Of a stretch of DNA of 64,000 nucleotides, positions 12,101 through 21,166 are shown one piece after another. A program made the translations under genes and the position numbers. The notes below the pieces were generated by a model. The model was given only the letters and a program-made list of their open reading frames with translations, was not told the origin of the DNA and did not search any database. The DNA lies in NCBI RefSeq assembly GCF_039595935.1, contig NZ_JBCNKR010000004.1, forward strand, positions 247,001-311,000, in the 5' to 3' direction. This stretch comes from Flavobacterium sp. Lineage in GTDB: Bacteria > Bacteroidota > Bacteroidia > Flavobacteriales > Flavobacteriaceae. How positions within the stretch are numbered: the first letter of the stretch is position 1; every line of letters begins with the position of its first letter.

Positions 12101-13324
12101 AAATTTACTCCTGATAGTGGTTCAATAACTATTGCAATAGATACTTCAGAAACTGAAAATGCTTTAATAATTCATGGCGAAAAAGTACCTTCATTCTCTA
12201 TAACTATTACAGACACAGGATCTGGAATTCGCAAAAAAGATTTAAACAGAATTTTTGATCGTTTTTACCAGGTTAATAATATCAACAAAGATTATTACGG
12301 CAGCACGGGAATTGGTTTAGAAGTCGTAAAACAATTTATTGAACTTCATAAAGGAAAAATTGAAGTTGAAAGTGAAGTTGGCGAAGGCACAAAATTTAAA
12401 GTAACATTTCCTTTAGGCAATTCTCTTTATAAGAAAAATGAAATCGTTAATGAAGTTTTCAAACCTGAAAAAACTAAAAATCAATTTCTAGCTGAAACTA
12501 TTAATAATCAAACAGATCAAGATGATTTTACAGAAGAAATCCCAGATAATTCTGCAGAAGAAACTACAAAATCATATACCGTTTTAATTGTTGAAGATAA
12601 TCCTGAATTGCGAAATTATCTAAAAGAAGAACTAAGCAAATCATACAAAGTGATTACTGCCGAAAACGGTAAAAAAGGTTACGAACTTGCGGTACAAAAA
12701 CTACCGGATTTAATTATTACCGATGTTATTATGCCTGTTATGGACGGACTGCAATTGTGTAAAAACATAAAAGGAGATTTAAAAACAAGTCATATTCCGC
12801 TTTTAATGCTGTCGGCAAAAGCCATGGTAAAAGACAGATTAGAAGGTATCGATTCTGGTGCAGATATGTATTTGAGCAAACCATTTGAACTGGATATTTT
12901 AAAATCAAGTCTCGCACAGCTTATTACAAGCAGACAAATTATGTTTAAGAAATTTTACAGCGGTATTACAAAACAAGGAAAAGATAAAACAACATCGCTG
13001 GATAATGATTTCATTCAAAAAATCCTGCATTTCATCAATGAAAATATCAGCGAACCAGAATTGACGGTAGAACTTTTATCTACTAAAATTTATTTAAGCA
13101 GAAGTCAGCTGTATCGAAAAATAAAAACACTAACTGGAGTTTCTGTTAACGAATTTATTCGAAATGTACGTTTAGAAAAAGCAAAACAACTTATAGAACA
13201 AGGCAATAATAATATTAATGAAATAAGTTATAAAGTTGGGTTTACTTCTCCCTCCTATTTTGCGAAATGTTATAAAGTTAAATACGGTCATTTACCCAAT
13301 CAGGAAAAAAAGGCAAAAGAATAA
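9173..13324 (+). CDS. Hybrid two-component sensor kinase/AraC response regulator (HTCS)
   Basis: A 1383-residue one-protein signalling system. A signal peptide (about 1-21) is followed by many two-component propeller repeats (FIWIGTNGAGL, LWVGTDEGL and similar; about 30-700) that would sense oligosaccharide in the periplasm. A Y_Y_Y domain (about 709-790) and a membrane helix (about 797-817) come next. The kinase has His857 in SHEFRTP, an N box NAFKFTP and a G box GTGIGLEVV. The receiver has phospho-acceptor Asp1184 in IITDVIMPVMDG. An AraC helix-turn-helix occupies the last 110 residues. It lies between bglX and susC, the usual place for the activator of a Bacteroidota polysaccharide locus. 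The tandem repeat at 13599-13640 is its probable target. Confidence 0.96.
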   Translation: MKNIKYILLCFFSFANCLFSQGKFDSYQFRSIQETTSKRAVTSIIQDNNGFIWIGTNGAGLYRYDGVNYFGYKYDKKPGSVNSNFIYTTFIDSKNNLWVGTDEGLCLYNRDLDNFTRINIEDVIRKGYSEPITVKTIIEDNNGNLFLGAYGFGLFKLNLKTLKVSLVQSKVLDKPNFLIKSSVKNKQGIIYLGTSYGLLEIDLNGKVKQVYKDKFKREPLLDDIESLVTDKFGYIWLGTTENGLIKIKPETDNYQFEKYAVTKNKILSIVQSSLDYIVCGTENDGLLVVNYKGQVLKKYLHSKYNNFSLKSNSVWSLYEDKEKRLWLGYFNKGLGVFDKPNNKFNSLESLVNNDNSLQTSHVTSVIKDKKGNLLISNEGGGLDIYNLTDKSYIHVNQNNQSYYSGLDAIDIQTIFIDSKQNIWIGSWDRGIYFLKNGTTRFVNYNTSNTGLKSNRIFSFSEDSKGRIWIGTFIKGLHYFDNKTNTFVHCDSKPFTENALDNAFIRKVFVDSDNVLWVGTILGLYQVNIKDESGFKVTKMRDAMFSGINKHNSIQTILSIYESNDKTIWLGTDGQGLFSYNKKNKTFSNYDDFPGFKEKSVRAIISDNNGSLWISGGSGLTKLDFKNKKSTNFNKDDGLIDNDFNNNAVFKDGNGELYFGGYEGVNYFNPNEIKKAEKAPRLYFSDFKLFNKSVKPNEEGSPLTKVISQTKEITLNYTQSVFTIEYVGINYNYSKKNQYAYYLEGFEKDWNYAGNNRTATYTNLAPGNYTFKVKSANADGSWSNNQLELKIKILPPWWKTIWAYLIYAAILIFLIRYFNTIYQNRFKAKQAIILEKEKMIQLEKLNNKKLQFFTNISHEFRTPLTLIINPLEDILKSKKISPEIHNKLKIVHKSSDRLSRLINELMDFNKLEFNKISLQAKKIEVVSFTEGIIGYFDEEAAARNIKVNFESSEEELEDWLDPKMLEKILFNIISNAFKFTPDSGSITIAIDTSETENALIIHGEKVPSFSITITDTGSGIRKKDLNRIFDRFYQVNNINKDYYGSTGIGLEVVKQFIELHKGKIEVESEVGEGTKFKVTFPLGNSLYKKNEIVNEVFKPEKTKNQFLAETINNQTDQDDFTEEIPDNSAEETTKSYTVLIVEDNPELRNYLKEELSKSYKVITAENGKKGYELAVQKLPDLIITDVIMPVMDGLQLCKNIKGDLKTSHIPLLMLSAKAMVKDRLEGIDSGADMYLSKPFELDILKSSLAQLITSRQIMFKKFYSGITKQGKDKTTSLDNDFIQKILHFINENISEPELTVELLSTKIYLSRSQLYRKIKTLTGVSVNEFIRNVRLEKAKQLIEQGNNNINEISYKVGFTSPSYFAKCYKVKYGHLPNQEKKAKE

Positions 13325-13378
13325 ACTATACAAAAACTATTCAAACCAATTAATTCAAAAAGACAAAAATGAATTCGT

Positions 13379-13415
13379 AAAGAGCTTCGGTATAAAACTG
13401 AAGCTCTTTTTTTTG
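13379..13415 (+). terminator. Terminator of the HTCS gene
   Basis: AGAGCTTC (13381-13388) pairs with GAAGCTCT (13400-13407), followed by seven T. It separates the HTCS transcript from the susC operon. Confidence 0.85.
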
Positions 13416-13598
13416 TCAGTCAATTTTTTCAAAAATGGCAGCTTTTAACCTCAGTTAAAAATCAACATATCAAAAATATTATCATTCTTTTTTAAACAAA
13501 CAATATTTTTTAAGTGAAAATTTTAGCAATATCTCAGTAGTTATTTTTCTACTCAAACGATGTATTTAGCTTAAAATAAGGGTTCGCGTGTTTTTTTT

Positions 13599-13640
13599 GC
13601 ATCATCTGTTGCACAATATGCATCATCTGTTCTACAATAC
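13599..13640. promoter_or_regulatory. Tandem 21-bp direct repeat, probable HTCS binding site
   Basis: Two adjacent units begin GCATCATCTGTT, differ at two bases, then share ACAATA (units start at 13599 and 13620). A third TCTACAATA copy lies at 13647-13655. The exact 21-bp period places both units on one face of the helix, as expected for an AraC-type dimer. The array ends 15 bp before a -7-like box. Around it, 13325-13598 shows only the HTCS terminator. Confidence 0.6.
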
Positions 13641-13655
13641 AACACCTCTACAATA

Positions 13656-13663
13656 TACTTTCG
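13656..13663 (+). promoter_or_regulatory. Candidate -7 box of the susC operon
   Basis: TACTTTCG matches TAnnTTTG at seven of eight positions. The -33 zone falls within the direct repeat, as expected for an activator-dependent promoter. The leader would be about 130 nt. Confidence 0.4.
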
Positions 13664-13798
13664 TTAAGAAATATTTAAGAAAAAATTCTCTTGTCAAAAC
13701 TCAAAACAATTTACCCAACAGAGAATCAAAATTTTGAATGTTTTTCTAAAACTTAACGATTAACTAATTATTTCAAGTAAACTAACAACCAAATTTTT

Positions 13799-16700
13799 AT
13801 GCAGAAAAGAACATTAAAAAAACTATTGTGTTTAATAGTATGTATGTGGGGGAATTTTTTCTTCGCACAAACTGTTAAAGGTAAAGTAACATCTGGCGGA
13901 GCCAACCTACCGGGTGTTAGTGTAATAGTACAAGGAACAAAAAACGGAACCGTTACCGATTTTGACGGAAGCTTCGTTTTAAACAATGTAGAACCAAAAG
14001 CGTTGCTGCTTTTTAGTTATGTAGGATATAAAAATTTATCATTACCCGCAGACACAAAAGGAGTTATGCAGGTTACGATGGTAAGTGACCTCGAGAAATT
14101 AAACGAAGTTGTGGTTATTGGGTACGGAACTTCGAAAAGAAAAGATATTAATGGAGCTGTTTCTTCTATCAAAGCTTCAGAAATTCAGGACAAACCTTTT
14201 ATTTCTATCGATCAGGCGCTTGTGGGTAAAGCTGCGGGTGTAAACGTTACTCAAAATTCAGGAACGCCTGGAGGGGGAATTTCGGTACAGATTAGAGGAA
14301 TTACTTCTATTAACGGAAATGAACCTTTGTATGTTATTGACGGAACTCCGGTTTTTGCTGATAAAAACAACGAGACATTCTCATTCAGCGCATTAGGCGG
14401 AGGAAACGGACAAACTAAAAACTCGGCTTTGTCTGGTTTGAATATTTCGGATATTGAAACTATTGACATTTTAAAAGATGCATCGGCAACAGCAATTTAT
14501 GGTGCGAATGGTGCAAACGGTGTGGTTTTGATTACAACTAAAAAAGGAAAAAAAGGAAAATCAAAATTTGCTTACGAAACTTATTTAGGAACTCAGCAAA
14601 TAACCAATACCGTTGACGTTTTAAACTTACCGCAGTATGCTAAATATCAGGCAAAAATTTACCAATTAAACGGTGAGCCTGTTCCTTATCAATATCAAAA
14701 ACCAGATCTATTAGGAAACGGAACAAACTGGCAGAACGAACTTTTTAGAACGGCTACGATGTACAATCATCAGTTGTCATTTTCTGGAGAAAAAGAAGGA
14801 ACACGTTATTATACTTCTTTAAATTATTTTGATCAGGAAGGAATTGTTTTAAATTCAGATTTCAACAGATTATCAATGCGTTTAAATGTTGATTCTAATG
14901 TAAAATCATGGCTGAAAATTGGTAACAGTTTATCGGTAAGCAAATCGTCTCAGCAAGTAGTTAGAAATGATGACCGAGGCGGATTAGTCATGAACGCTTT
15001 AAGACAATCTCCAGAATTACCAGTTAGAACTCCGGATGGTTCGTATGCAGGACCCACAACAGGTTTAGGATCTTCTGCAAATGAGGCAACAAATCCAATC
15101 GCATTGTCTGAATACAACAATTCGACTACAGAAAGATTTAAAATCAACGGAAATTTATTTGCCGATTTTACGCTGATCAAAGGTTTGGTTTTTAGAACCG
15201 AGTTAGGATACGATTTAAACTTTTCAAAAAGCAGCACTTTTGCCCCAAAATATACTTTAGGAAATGTATCTGAACTTTTAAACAAATCGTTTAAACAGCA
15301 GGATCAAAGTTATTATTGGAACATCAAAAATTATTTAACTTATAATAAAACATTAAACGAGAAACATAATTTTACTTTCTTATTAGGTCAGGAAGCGCAG
15401 GAAAGTTATTATGAATATATAAGCGGATACAGAACCGGTGAATTCCTGAACAAAGATTTTACAAACTTAAACATTGGTGACATTGATACAGCGTTAAACG
15501 GAAATGGTTCTGGAAGATGGGCTATGACCTCTTATATCTCAAGATTAAATTACAGTTTTTCTGATAGATATTCTTTCTCAGCTTCTTTAAGAGCCGATGC
15601 TTCGTCAAACTTTGGCCCTAACAACAAATGGGGTTATTTCCCTTCATTTTCAGGAGGATGGACTGTAAGTAACGAAAAATTCTTTGAGCCTTTATCAAAC
15701 ACCATCAATTACCTGAAATTTAGAGCTGGTTATGGTTTGGTAGGAAATCAAAATATTCCGGCCAACCGATATCAGACTATTTTATCACTTCTGGCATCGC
15801 CATTTGGAGGTGTTTCTCCAACAATTGACAATTTAGGAAATCCGGATATCAAATGGGAATCTCTTAAATCTTTCAATGCTGGTTTTGAACTGGCAATGCT
15901 AAATAACAGAGTAAAATTAGATTTTGATTATTATATTAAAAACTCATCTGATTTCCTTACCAAACAAATCAATGACGAATCGAATCAAAGTGCTCTTAAT
16001 TATTACCTGAATACGGGCGAAATTGTAACAAAAGGGGTTGAACTTACGCTGAATACGAGAAATATTTCAACCGAAAATTTTACCTGGGACACTACGCTTA
16101 TTTTTTCAAAATATAATAATGAACTGACTCGTTTTCAGGGTGAAGGAAAATCTCTGTTAGGAAAAGTACAATTTGATTTATATACCGTTACCAGAACTAC
16201 AGAAGGTGAACCAGTTGGACAATTTTATGGATATGTAACCGATGGTTTGTTTAAAAATGCTGCTGAATTAGCTGCAGGGCCAGTTCAGGAAACAGGAACA
16301 GGAATTGGAGATATTCGTTTTAAAGATCTTAACGGAGATGGAAAAATTGACAGCAAAGATCAAACCGCTATAGGAAGTGCAATTCCTGATTTTACGTATG
16401 CTTTTACTAATAATTTCAGATACAAAAACTTCAATCTTGGAGTTGTTTTAACCGGAAGTCAGGGCAACCAGATTTACAACTTTACTCGTCATTATACAGA
16501 TGGAATTTATCCAGGATTTGGAGATAGATTCGGAAATGTCAGCACACAGTCCATGCGCGCTTTTGAACCGGGCGTAAACGAAAATACAGATGTGCCGAGA
16601 ATTACGCTTACCGATCCAAATGGAAACGGAAGAATCTCAAACCGATTTGTGGAAGATGGTTCTTATTTAAGAATTCAGAATGTTTCGTTGAGCTACGATT

Positions 16701-16903
16701 TACCAAACAAAATATTCGATAATTCTTTTATCTCTAAAGTAAGATTGTATGTAAACGTTCAAAATTTATACACGTTTACAAAATACACGGGCTTTGACCC
16801 TGCCCTTGGAAATTTAGATCAGAATATAACATTAAGCGGAATTGATTTAGGACGTTATCCTGTACCAAGAACAACTTCTGTTGGGGTGAATTTAGAATTC
16901 TAA
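13799..16903 (+). CDS. SusC-like TonB-dependent outer-membrane transporter
   Basis: 1034 residues, normal for SusC. A signal peptide ends near FFAQ (residue 24). A carboxypeptidase-regulatory-like domain (about 26-100; GVSVIVQGT, TDFDGSF) precedes the TonB-box-like stretch NEVVVIGYG and the plug (VQIRGI, PLYVIDGTPV, ATAIYGANGANGVVLITTK). A beta-barrel fills the rest, ending in VNLEF with a terminal aromatic residue. There is no STN domain, consistent with control by the HTCS rather than an anti-sigma factor. It is followed 60 bp later by SusD. It should import xylan-derived oligosaccharides across the outer membrane. Confidence 0.96.
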   Translation: MQKRTLKKLLCLIVCMWGNFFFAQTVKGKVTSGGANLPGVSVIVQGTKNGTVTDFDGSFVLNNVEPKALLLFSYVGYKNLSLPADTKGVMQVTMVSDLEKLNEVVVIGYGTSKRKDINGAVSSIKASEIQDKPFISIDQALVGKAAGVNVTQNSGTPGGGISVQIRGITSINGNEPLYVIDGTPVFADKNNETFSFSALGGGNGQTKNSALSGLNISDIETIDILKDASATAIYGANGANGVVLITTKKGKKGKSKFAYETYLGTQQITNTVDVLNLPQYAKYQAKIYQLNGEPVPYQYQKPDLLGNGTNWQNELFRTATMYNHQLSFSGEKEGTRYYTSLNYFDQEGIVLNSDFNRLSMRLNVDSNVKSWLKIGNSLSVSKSSQQVVRNDDRGGLVMNALRQSPELPVRTPDGSYAGPTTGLGSSANEATNPIALSEYNNSTTERFKINGNLFADFTLIKGLVFRTELGYDLNFSKSSTFAPKYTLGNVSELLNKSFKQQDQSYYWNIKNYLTYNKTLNEKHNFTFLLGQEAQESYYEYISGYRTGEFLNKDFTNLNIGDIDTALNGNGSGRWAMTSYISRLNYSFSDRYSFSASLRADASSNFGPNNKWGYFPSFSGGWTVSNEKFFEPLSNTINYLKFRAGYGLVGNQNIPANRYQTILSLLASPFGGVSPTIDNLGNPDIKWESLKSFNAGFELAMLNNRVKLDFDYYIKNSSDFLTKQINDESNQSALNYYLNTGEIVTKGVELTLNTRNISTENFTWDTTLIFSKYNNELTRFQGEGKSLLGKVQFDLYTVTRTTEGEPVGQFYGYVTDGLFKNAAELAAGPVQETGTGIGDIRFKDLNGDGKIDSKDQTAIGSAIPDFTYAFTNNFRYKNFNLGVVLTGSQGNQIYNFTRHYTDGIYPGFGDRFGNVSTQSMRAFEPGVNENTDVPRITLTDPNGNGRISNRFVEDGSYLRIQNVSLSYDLPNKIFDNSFISKVRLYVNVQNLYTFTKYTGFDPALGNLDQNITLSGIDLGRYPVPRTTSVGVNLEF

Positions 16904-16963
16904 GATTGATAAAAAAACACATTTAACTTAATGATTCATACTCATTAACATAAAAATATAGTT

Positions 16964-18487
16964 ATGAAAAAACTTTTTAAACTTTTTATGATGGGAATGC
17001 TGATACCATTGCTGTCTTTATTTTCTTGTTCAGATGATTTTTTGGATGCACCATCTGAAAATCAATTAACACCAGCTGATTTACCCGAAGGAGTTACCGC
17101 TTTTGACGGAATCGCAGAGAGTTTGTACTTTAAACCGTGGTTTACTTTTAATGATAAATTCCTGATTGCTGTTGGTGATATGTACGCCGGAAACGCTTTT
17201 ACTTTTGACGGCGCTTATGCTCAGTTTAAAGATGCTCAGGTAACATCACAAAACCCAATTTTGACAGAAGGATATGTTTCGTTGTTTTCGGTTGTCGATC
17301 AATCGAATAATTTAATGAGTTTAGTGGAAGAGAGAAAAAGTGAACTTCCGGAAGCATCGTATAAAAATGCCATTGCAATATCTCGTTTTATGAGAGCAAA
17401 TGCTTATTTCTATTTGGTGAGAACTTTTGGAGCCGTGCCAATTATCAATAAAGCAGGTTCTGCAGCGCAGCCAAAAAGAAACCTTGTTTCAGACGTTTAT
17501 AAATTCATCAAACAGGATTTAGAATACGCTGTGGCAAATTTACCGGAAAGAGCTGCCAAAAAAGGCTACGTTACTAAATATGTGGCTATGGGTATTTTGG
17601 CAAAAGTGCATTTGACTTTAAATGAATATGCAGAATGCGCCGCTTTAACCCAAAAAATTATGGGTAACCAATACATTTTAATTCAGGATTACGGGAACTT
17701 ATTCAGCAGTCCTGAAAATAACAACAGCTCCGAAAGTATGTTCGCTTTACAATGGAAAGCGATTGCTACAGAATGGGGAACACAAAATACCAATCAGGCA
17801 TATATAGTTCCGGGAGGTACAGGAATTACTGGCGGAGGTGACGGATGGGGAGTTTACCTTCCTTCTATCTCTTTACAAAATGGATTTGAACCAAAAGATA
17901 CCAGAAAAAAGAGTACAATCATGACAGATGGTGACTTTTATCCTGAATTATTAAAAAACCAAGGTGGATTTACGTATAAAAAAATATACTCTTCTACAGC
18001 AGCTAATTTCAGAAAATACATTGTAGGTTCTGCAGCCGAAAGAAACGATGTGTTTTTTATGAGAACTTCTCAGAACACGATCATTTTAAGATATTCTGAT
18101 ATTTTATTGATGAATTCTGAAGCGATTTTGGCCGGAGCACCTTCCACTGCTTCTGCATCTGCTTTAAGTTCTTTTAATGAAGTAAGAGCAAGAGCCGGAT
18201 TGCCAGCTAAAACAGTCTTAACAAGAGACGATTTGTTTAATGAAAGAAGAATTGAATTTGCATTGGAAGGACAATATTTCTTCGATTTGAAACGCCGCGG
18301 TCTGGCCGAAGCAACAGCAATCATTTCACAGCAAGAAGTTGGTTTTTATTCTGATGACGCACGAACAGAATTGATTTCCAGAAAGATAACTCCGGGAAGC
18401 AATTATTTTGAACTGCCGTTACCGCAGTCTGCTATTGATACTAACCCGTCATTATTAGAGCCTCCAGTTCCTTTTAACTTTAACTAA
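16964..18487 (+). CDS. SusD/RagB-like nutrient-binding outer-membrane lipoprotein
   Basis: 507 residues with a lipobox LFSC (lipid Cys22) followed by SDDF. The alpha-helical TPR-like SusD fold is seen in RFMRANAYFYLVRTFG and the C-terminal RYSDILLMNSEAI, NEVRARAGL and FNERRIEFALEGQ-type segments. It forms the lid of the SusC channel and pairs with the upstream SusC. It is followed 6 bp later by the glycan-binding lipoprotein gene. Confidence 0.95.
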   Translation: MKKLFKLFMMGMLIPLLSLFSCSDDFLDAPSENQLTPADLPEGVTAFDGIAESLYFKPWFTFNDKFLIAVGDMYAGNAFTFDGAYAQFKDAQVTSQNPILTEGYVSLFSVVDQSNNLMSLVEERKSELPEASYKNAIAISRFMRANAYFYLVRTFGAVPIINKAGSAAQPKRNLVSDVYKFIKQDLEYAVANLPERAAKKGYVTKYVAMGILAKVHLTLNEYAECAALTQKIMGNQYILIQDYGNLFSSPENNNSSESMFALQWKAIATEWGTQNTNQAYIVPGGTGITGGGDGWGVYLPSISLQNGFEPKDTRKKSTIMTDGDFYPELLKNQGGFTYKKIYSSTAANFRKYIVGSAAERNDVFFMRTSQNTIILRYSDILLMNSEAILAGAPSTASASALSSFNEVRARAGLPAKTVLTRDDLFNERRIEFALEGQYFFDLKRRGLAEATAIISQQEVGFYSDDARTELISRKITPGSNYFELPLPQSAIDTNPSLLEPPVPFNFN

Positions 18488-18493
18488 CTTATC

Positions 18494-19597
18494 ATGATCA
18501 ATAAAATAAAATATACAATTCTAATTCTTTTCGCATTGACTGCTTTTACAGCCTGCGATAACGACGATGCAGTTACTGCAAATGTAGATGCTATGGTTGC
18601 AGAACCGGGAGATTTACTTAATCAGGCTTTTCCATTAAACAAAGTGAGAGTGGAAGGAAAAGGTTTAGAAGGATTAAAAAAAATTACGCTGGATAATAAA
18701 ATTGACATCAGTTTCAATCCCAATTACAATTCAGATAAATCGTTTATTTTCACTATTCCTTTTGATGAAAAACTAGGAAGCCGATTTGGAAAACAGCCCA
18801 TTACATTTATAACCGGAACGGGGTCTGTAACTAAAGAAATTGAAATTTTACAGCCTGTTCCAACCATTACAAAAACAATTCCGGCAGTAGCAACTCCGGG
18901 ATTTCCGTTAGAAATTGAAGGAACTTGGTTTTATAATATTTCATCGATAACCTTAGGAGGAAAAACAGTAAGTTATACACTAAAATCATCTACTTCTGTT
19001 ATTATCGGTTTACCTGCCAATGCCGTTTCAGGATCTGAACTGGTAATTACTACACCGGGAGGTGCTGCCAAACAAACAATAAATTTTGCAACCATTGTTT
19101 TAGTATCTGATTTTGATGGAAATGGCGTAAGAACCGAATGGACTTCTTATGGCGATATTGAAAGTTTTAATGCGAGTACTACAGGTGGGCCAACAGGAAA
19201 TTACACCACATTAGTTTGGGGCGGTTCAACTGCAAATGGTTATAACGGAAGCAGTGCCGGCGGTGGAGCAAGTTTCTTAAGTGCTTCTAATACAGATGCA
19301 ACAAAAGCTTATATTGATATTGATGTAAGTGCAAATGTTGTTGGGGCTAATTTTGCCATTCAGTTAAATACTATCGACGGTGTAAACTATGGTTATAATT
19401 TTAAAATCACCGATGTAAACTGGACAACCAAAACCATATCAATAGCTGATTTTAAAGATAATTACGGTTTTGGTTCTAACACTGCTGTCAATTTAAATCC
19501 TTCTAAAATTAATGAAATTAAAGTTGGAGTTGCTCAGGGAGATTCGCCTAATCCAAGTGCCATTAAATTTGATAATATCAAGATACGTTACCAATAA
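18494..19597 (+). CDS. IPT/TIG-domain surface glycan-binding lipoprotein (SGBP)
   Basis: 367 residues, lipobox FTAC with lipid Cys21. Residues about 120-200 form an IPT/TIG immunoglobulin-like domain (ITKTIPAVATPG, LEIEGTWF). Residues about 205-367 are a beta-sandwich rich in Trp, Tyr, Gly and Asn (VSDFDGNGVRTEW, VWGGS) that probably binds glycan. It follows SusD by 6 bp, the SusE/SGBP position. No catalytic motif is visible. Its role in holding xylan at the surface is inferred from position and architecture. Confidence 0.8.
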   Translation: MINKIKYTILILFALTAFTACDNDDAVTANVDAMVAEPGDLLNQAFPLNKVRVEGKGLEGLKKITLDNKIDISFNPNYNSDKSFIFTIPFDEKLGSRFGKQPITFITGTGSVTKEIEILQPVPTITKTIPAVATPGFPLEIEGTWFYNISSITLGGKTVSYTLKSSTSVIIGLPANAVSGSELVITTPGGAAKQTINFATIVLVSDFDGNGVRTEWTSYGDIESFNASTTGGPTGNYTTLVWGGSTANGYNGSSAGGGASFLSASNTDATKAYIDIDVSANVVGANFAIQLNTIDGVNYGYNFKITDVNWTTKTISIADFKDNYGFGSNTAVNLNPSKINEIKVGVAQGDSPNPSAIKFDNIKIRYQ

Positions 19598-19615
19598 TTG
19601 ATTGGTCTTTAACTA

Positions 19616-19652
19616 AAAAAAGAGGCTGTTTCAATTACAGCCTCTTTTAAAA
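19616..19652 (+). terminator. Terminator between SGBP and GH10 genes
   Basis: AGAGGCTGT (19621-19629) pairs with ACAGCCTCT (19637-19645), with A-rich 5' and T-rich 3' flanks. It lies inside the PUL, so it may reduce transcription into the downstream enzymes. Confidence 0.75.
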
Positions 19653-19720
19653 GTAAACCAAATAAATAACTATAAATAAGGACATTTTCTCTAAAAGAAT
19701 ATCCTATAATAAAAAACAGT

Positions 19721-21112
19721 ATGAAAATTAAATTTTTACTAATGCTGACCAGCGTCGTCTTCTTTTTAAATGCCTGCTCAAAAGACGACAATGAAGCTGC
19801 TGAAACTTTAGAAACGCCAGTTGCAAACGCTCCAAAAGATGTAAATGATAATGGTTTTAAAGCAAAATGGAATTATGTTTCCTATTCAAAAAGCTATCTT
19901 CTGGATGTTTCAACCACAGCAGACTTTACCACTTTTGTCCCAAATTACAATGCAAAAGAAGTTACTGATTTAAATGAAGTTGTCGTAGGCTTAACCGGAG
20001 GAACTCAATATTATTACCGGGTAAGAGCTAAAAATGAAACAGAAATTTCAGGTTATTCGAATGTAATTAGTGTTGTAACAACAGGTTCAAGCGGTATTCC
20101 TGAAGATCCTACTTTTTTAAAAGTAAAAGTAAATAAGCTAGCCAATCCGTTTTTTGTAGGTATGGCGATAAAAGCGTCACAATTGACAAACGGAAGTCCG
20201 TATGATATTATTTTGAAAAATGAATTCAGCAGTATTTCTGCCGAATACGAAATGAAAATGGATCAAATTTCGACGGCAAGCGGTGTTTACAACTGGACGG
20301 TTGCCGACAAAATTGTGGCTTACGGAAATGCCAATAATATCAATGTTCATGGACATGCTTTAGTTTGGCATAATTCGGTACCACAATGGTTAAAAGATTT
20401 TTCTGGTACGGATGCGGAATTTGCTGCAGAAGTTAAAAAATACATTACAGATGTTGTTACGCATTACGCAGGAAAAGTAAAATCATGGGATGTGGTTAAC
20501 GAAGCTGTAGATGACAATGGCGGTGCAATGCGAAATACTATTTTCTTGCAGCGAATGGGACCTAATTATGTAAAAGACTGTTTTCAATGGGCAAGAGCTG
20601 CCGCAACTGCTGCTGGCGATACATCATTATTATTATTCTACAATGATTATGCAACTTCAACTAATATTGCCAAACAAGATAAAGTTTTTAGTATTGCCGA
20701 TGATTTAAAAGCAGCTAATGTGATTGATGGAATTGGTTTCCAAATGCACAACACTTATTTAAGTCCGACAAAAGCTCAAATAGAAACTGATCTTAACAGA
20801 GCGGTATCAAAAGGCTTAAAAATCCATGTTTCTGAATTGGATATTCAAGTAAATCCATCTAATGATATCTCGAGTTTTACAAACGAAAGAAGGTTAGCCC
20901 AAAAAGAAAAATACAAAGAAATGGTGAAAATTTATAATGCGCTTCCGGCAGCAAATAAATACGCCTTAACCATTTGGGGAATGAAGGATAATGAATCCTG
21001 GATTCCGTTTAATGCAGAATTAAATCATCCCGGAAATGACTGGCCTTTATTGTACGATTCAAATTTTGCAGTTAAAAGTTCGCATACAGGCTTTCTGGAA
21101 GGTTTAGATTAA
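19721..21112 (+). CDS. GH10 endo-1,4-beta-xylanase lipoprotein with N-terminal FN3-like domain
   Basis: 463 residues. Lipobox LNAC (Cys19) followed by SKDDNE, an acidic stretch like Bacteroidota surface-export signals. Residues about 33-122 are fibronectin-III-like. The GH10 barrel starts near 140: HGHALVWH, acid/base Glu261 in WDVVNEAVD, nucleophile Glu372 in IHVSELDIQV, and a conserved ALTIWGMKD near the end. It should cut the xylan backbone at the cell surface to feed SusC/D. This is the strongest evidence for the substrate of the locus. Confidence 0.95.
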   Translation: MKIKFLLMLTSVVFFLNACSKDDNEAAETLETPVANAPKDVNDNGFKAKWNYVSYSKSYLLDVSTTADFTTFVPNYNAKEVTDLNEVVVGLTGGTQYYYRVRAKNETEISGYSNVISVVTTGSSGIPEDPTFLKVKVNKLANPFFVGMAIKASQLTNGSPYDIILKNEFSSISAEYEMKMDQISTASGVYNWTVADKIVAYGNANNINVHGHALVWHNSVPQWLKDFSGTDAEFAAEVKKYITDVVTHYAGKVKSWDVVNEAVDDNGGAMRNTIFLQRMGPNYVKDCFQWARAAATAAGDTSLLLFYNDYATSTNIAKQDKVFSIADDLKAANVIDGIGFQMHNTYLSPTKAQIETDLNRAVSKGLKIHVSELDIQVNPSNDISSFTNERRLAQKEKYKEMVKIYNALPAANKYALTIWGMKDNESWIPFNAELNHPGNDWPLLYDSNFAVKSSHTGFLEGLD

Positions 21113-21166
21113 ATTTTTTAAAACTATAATACTTTACTCAACTATTAATAACCAAAAAATTAAATT

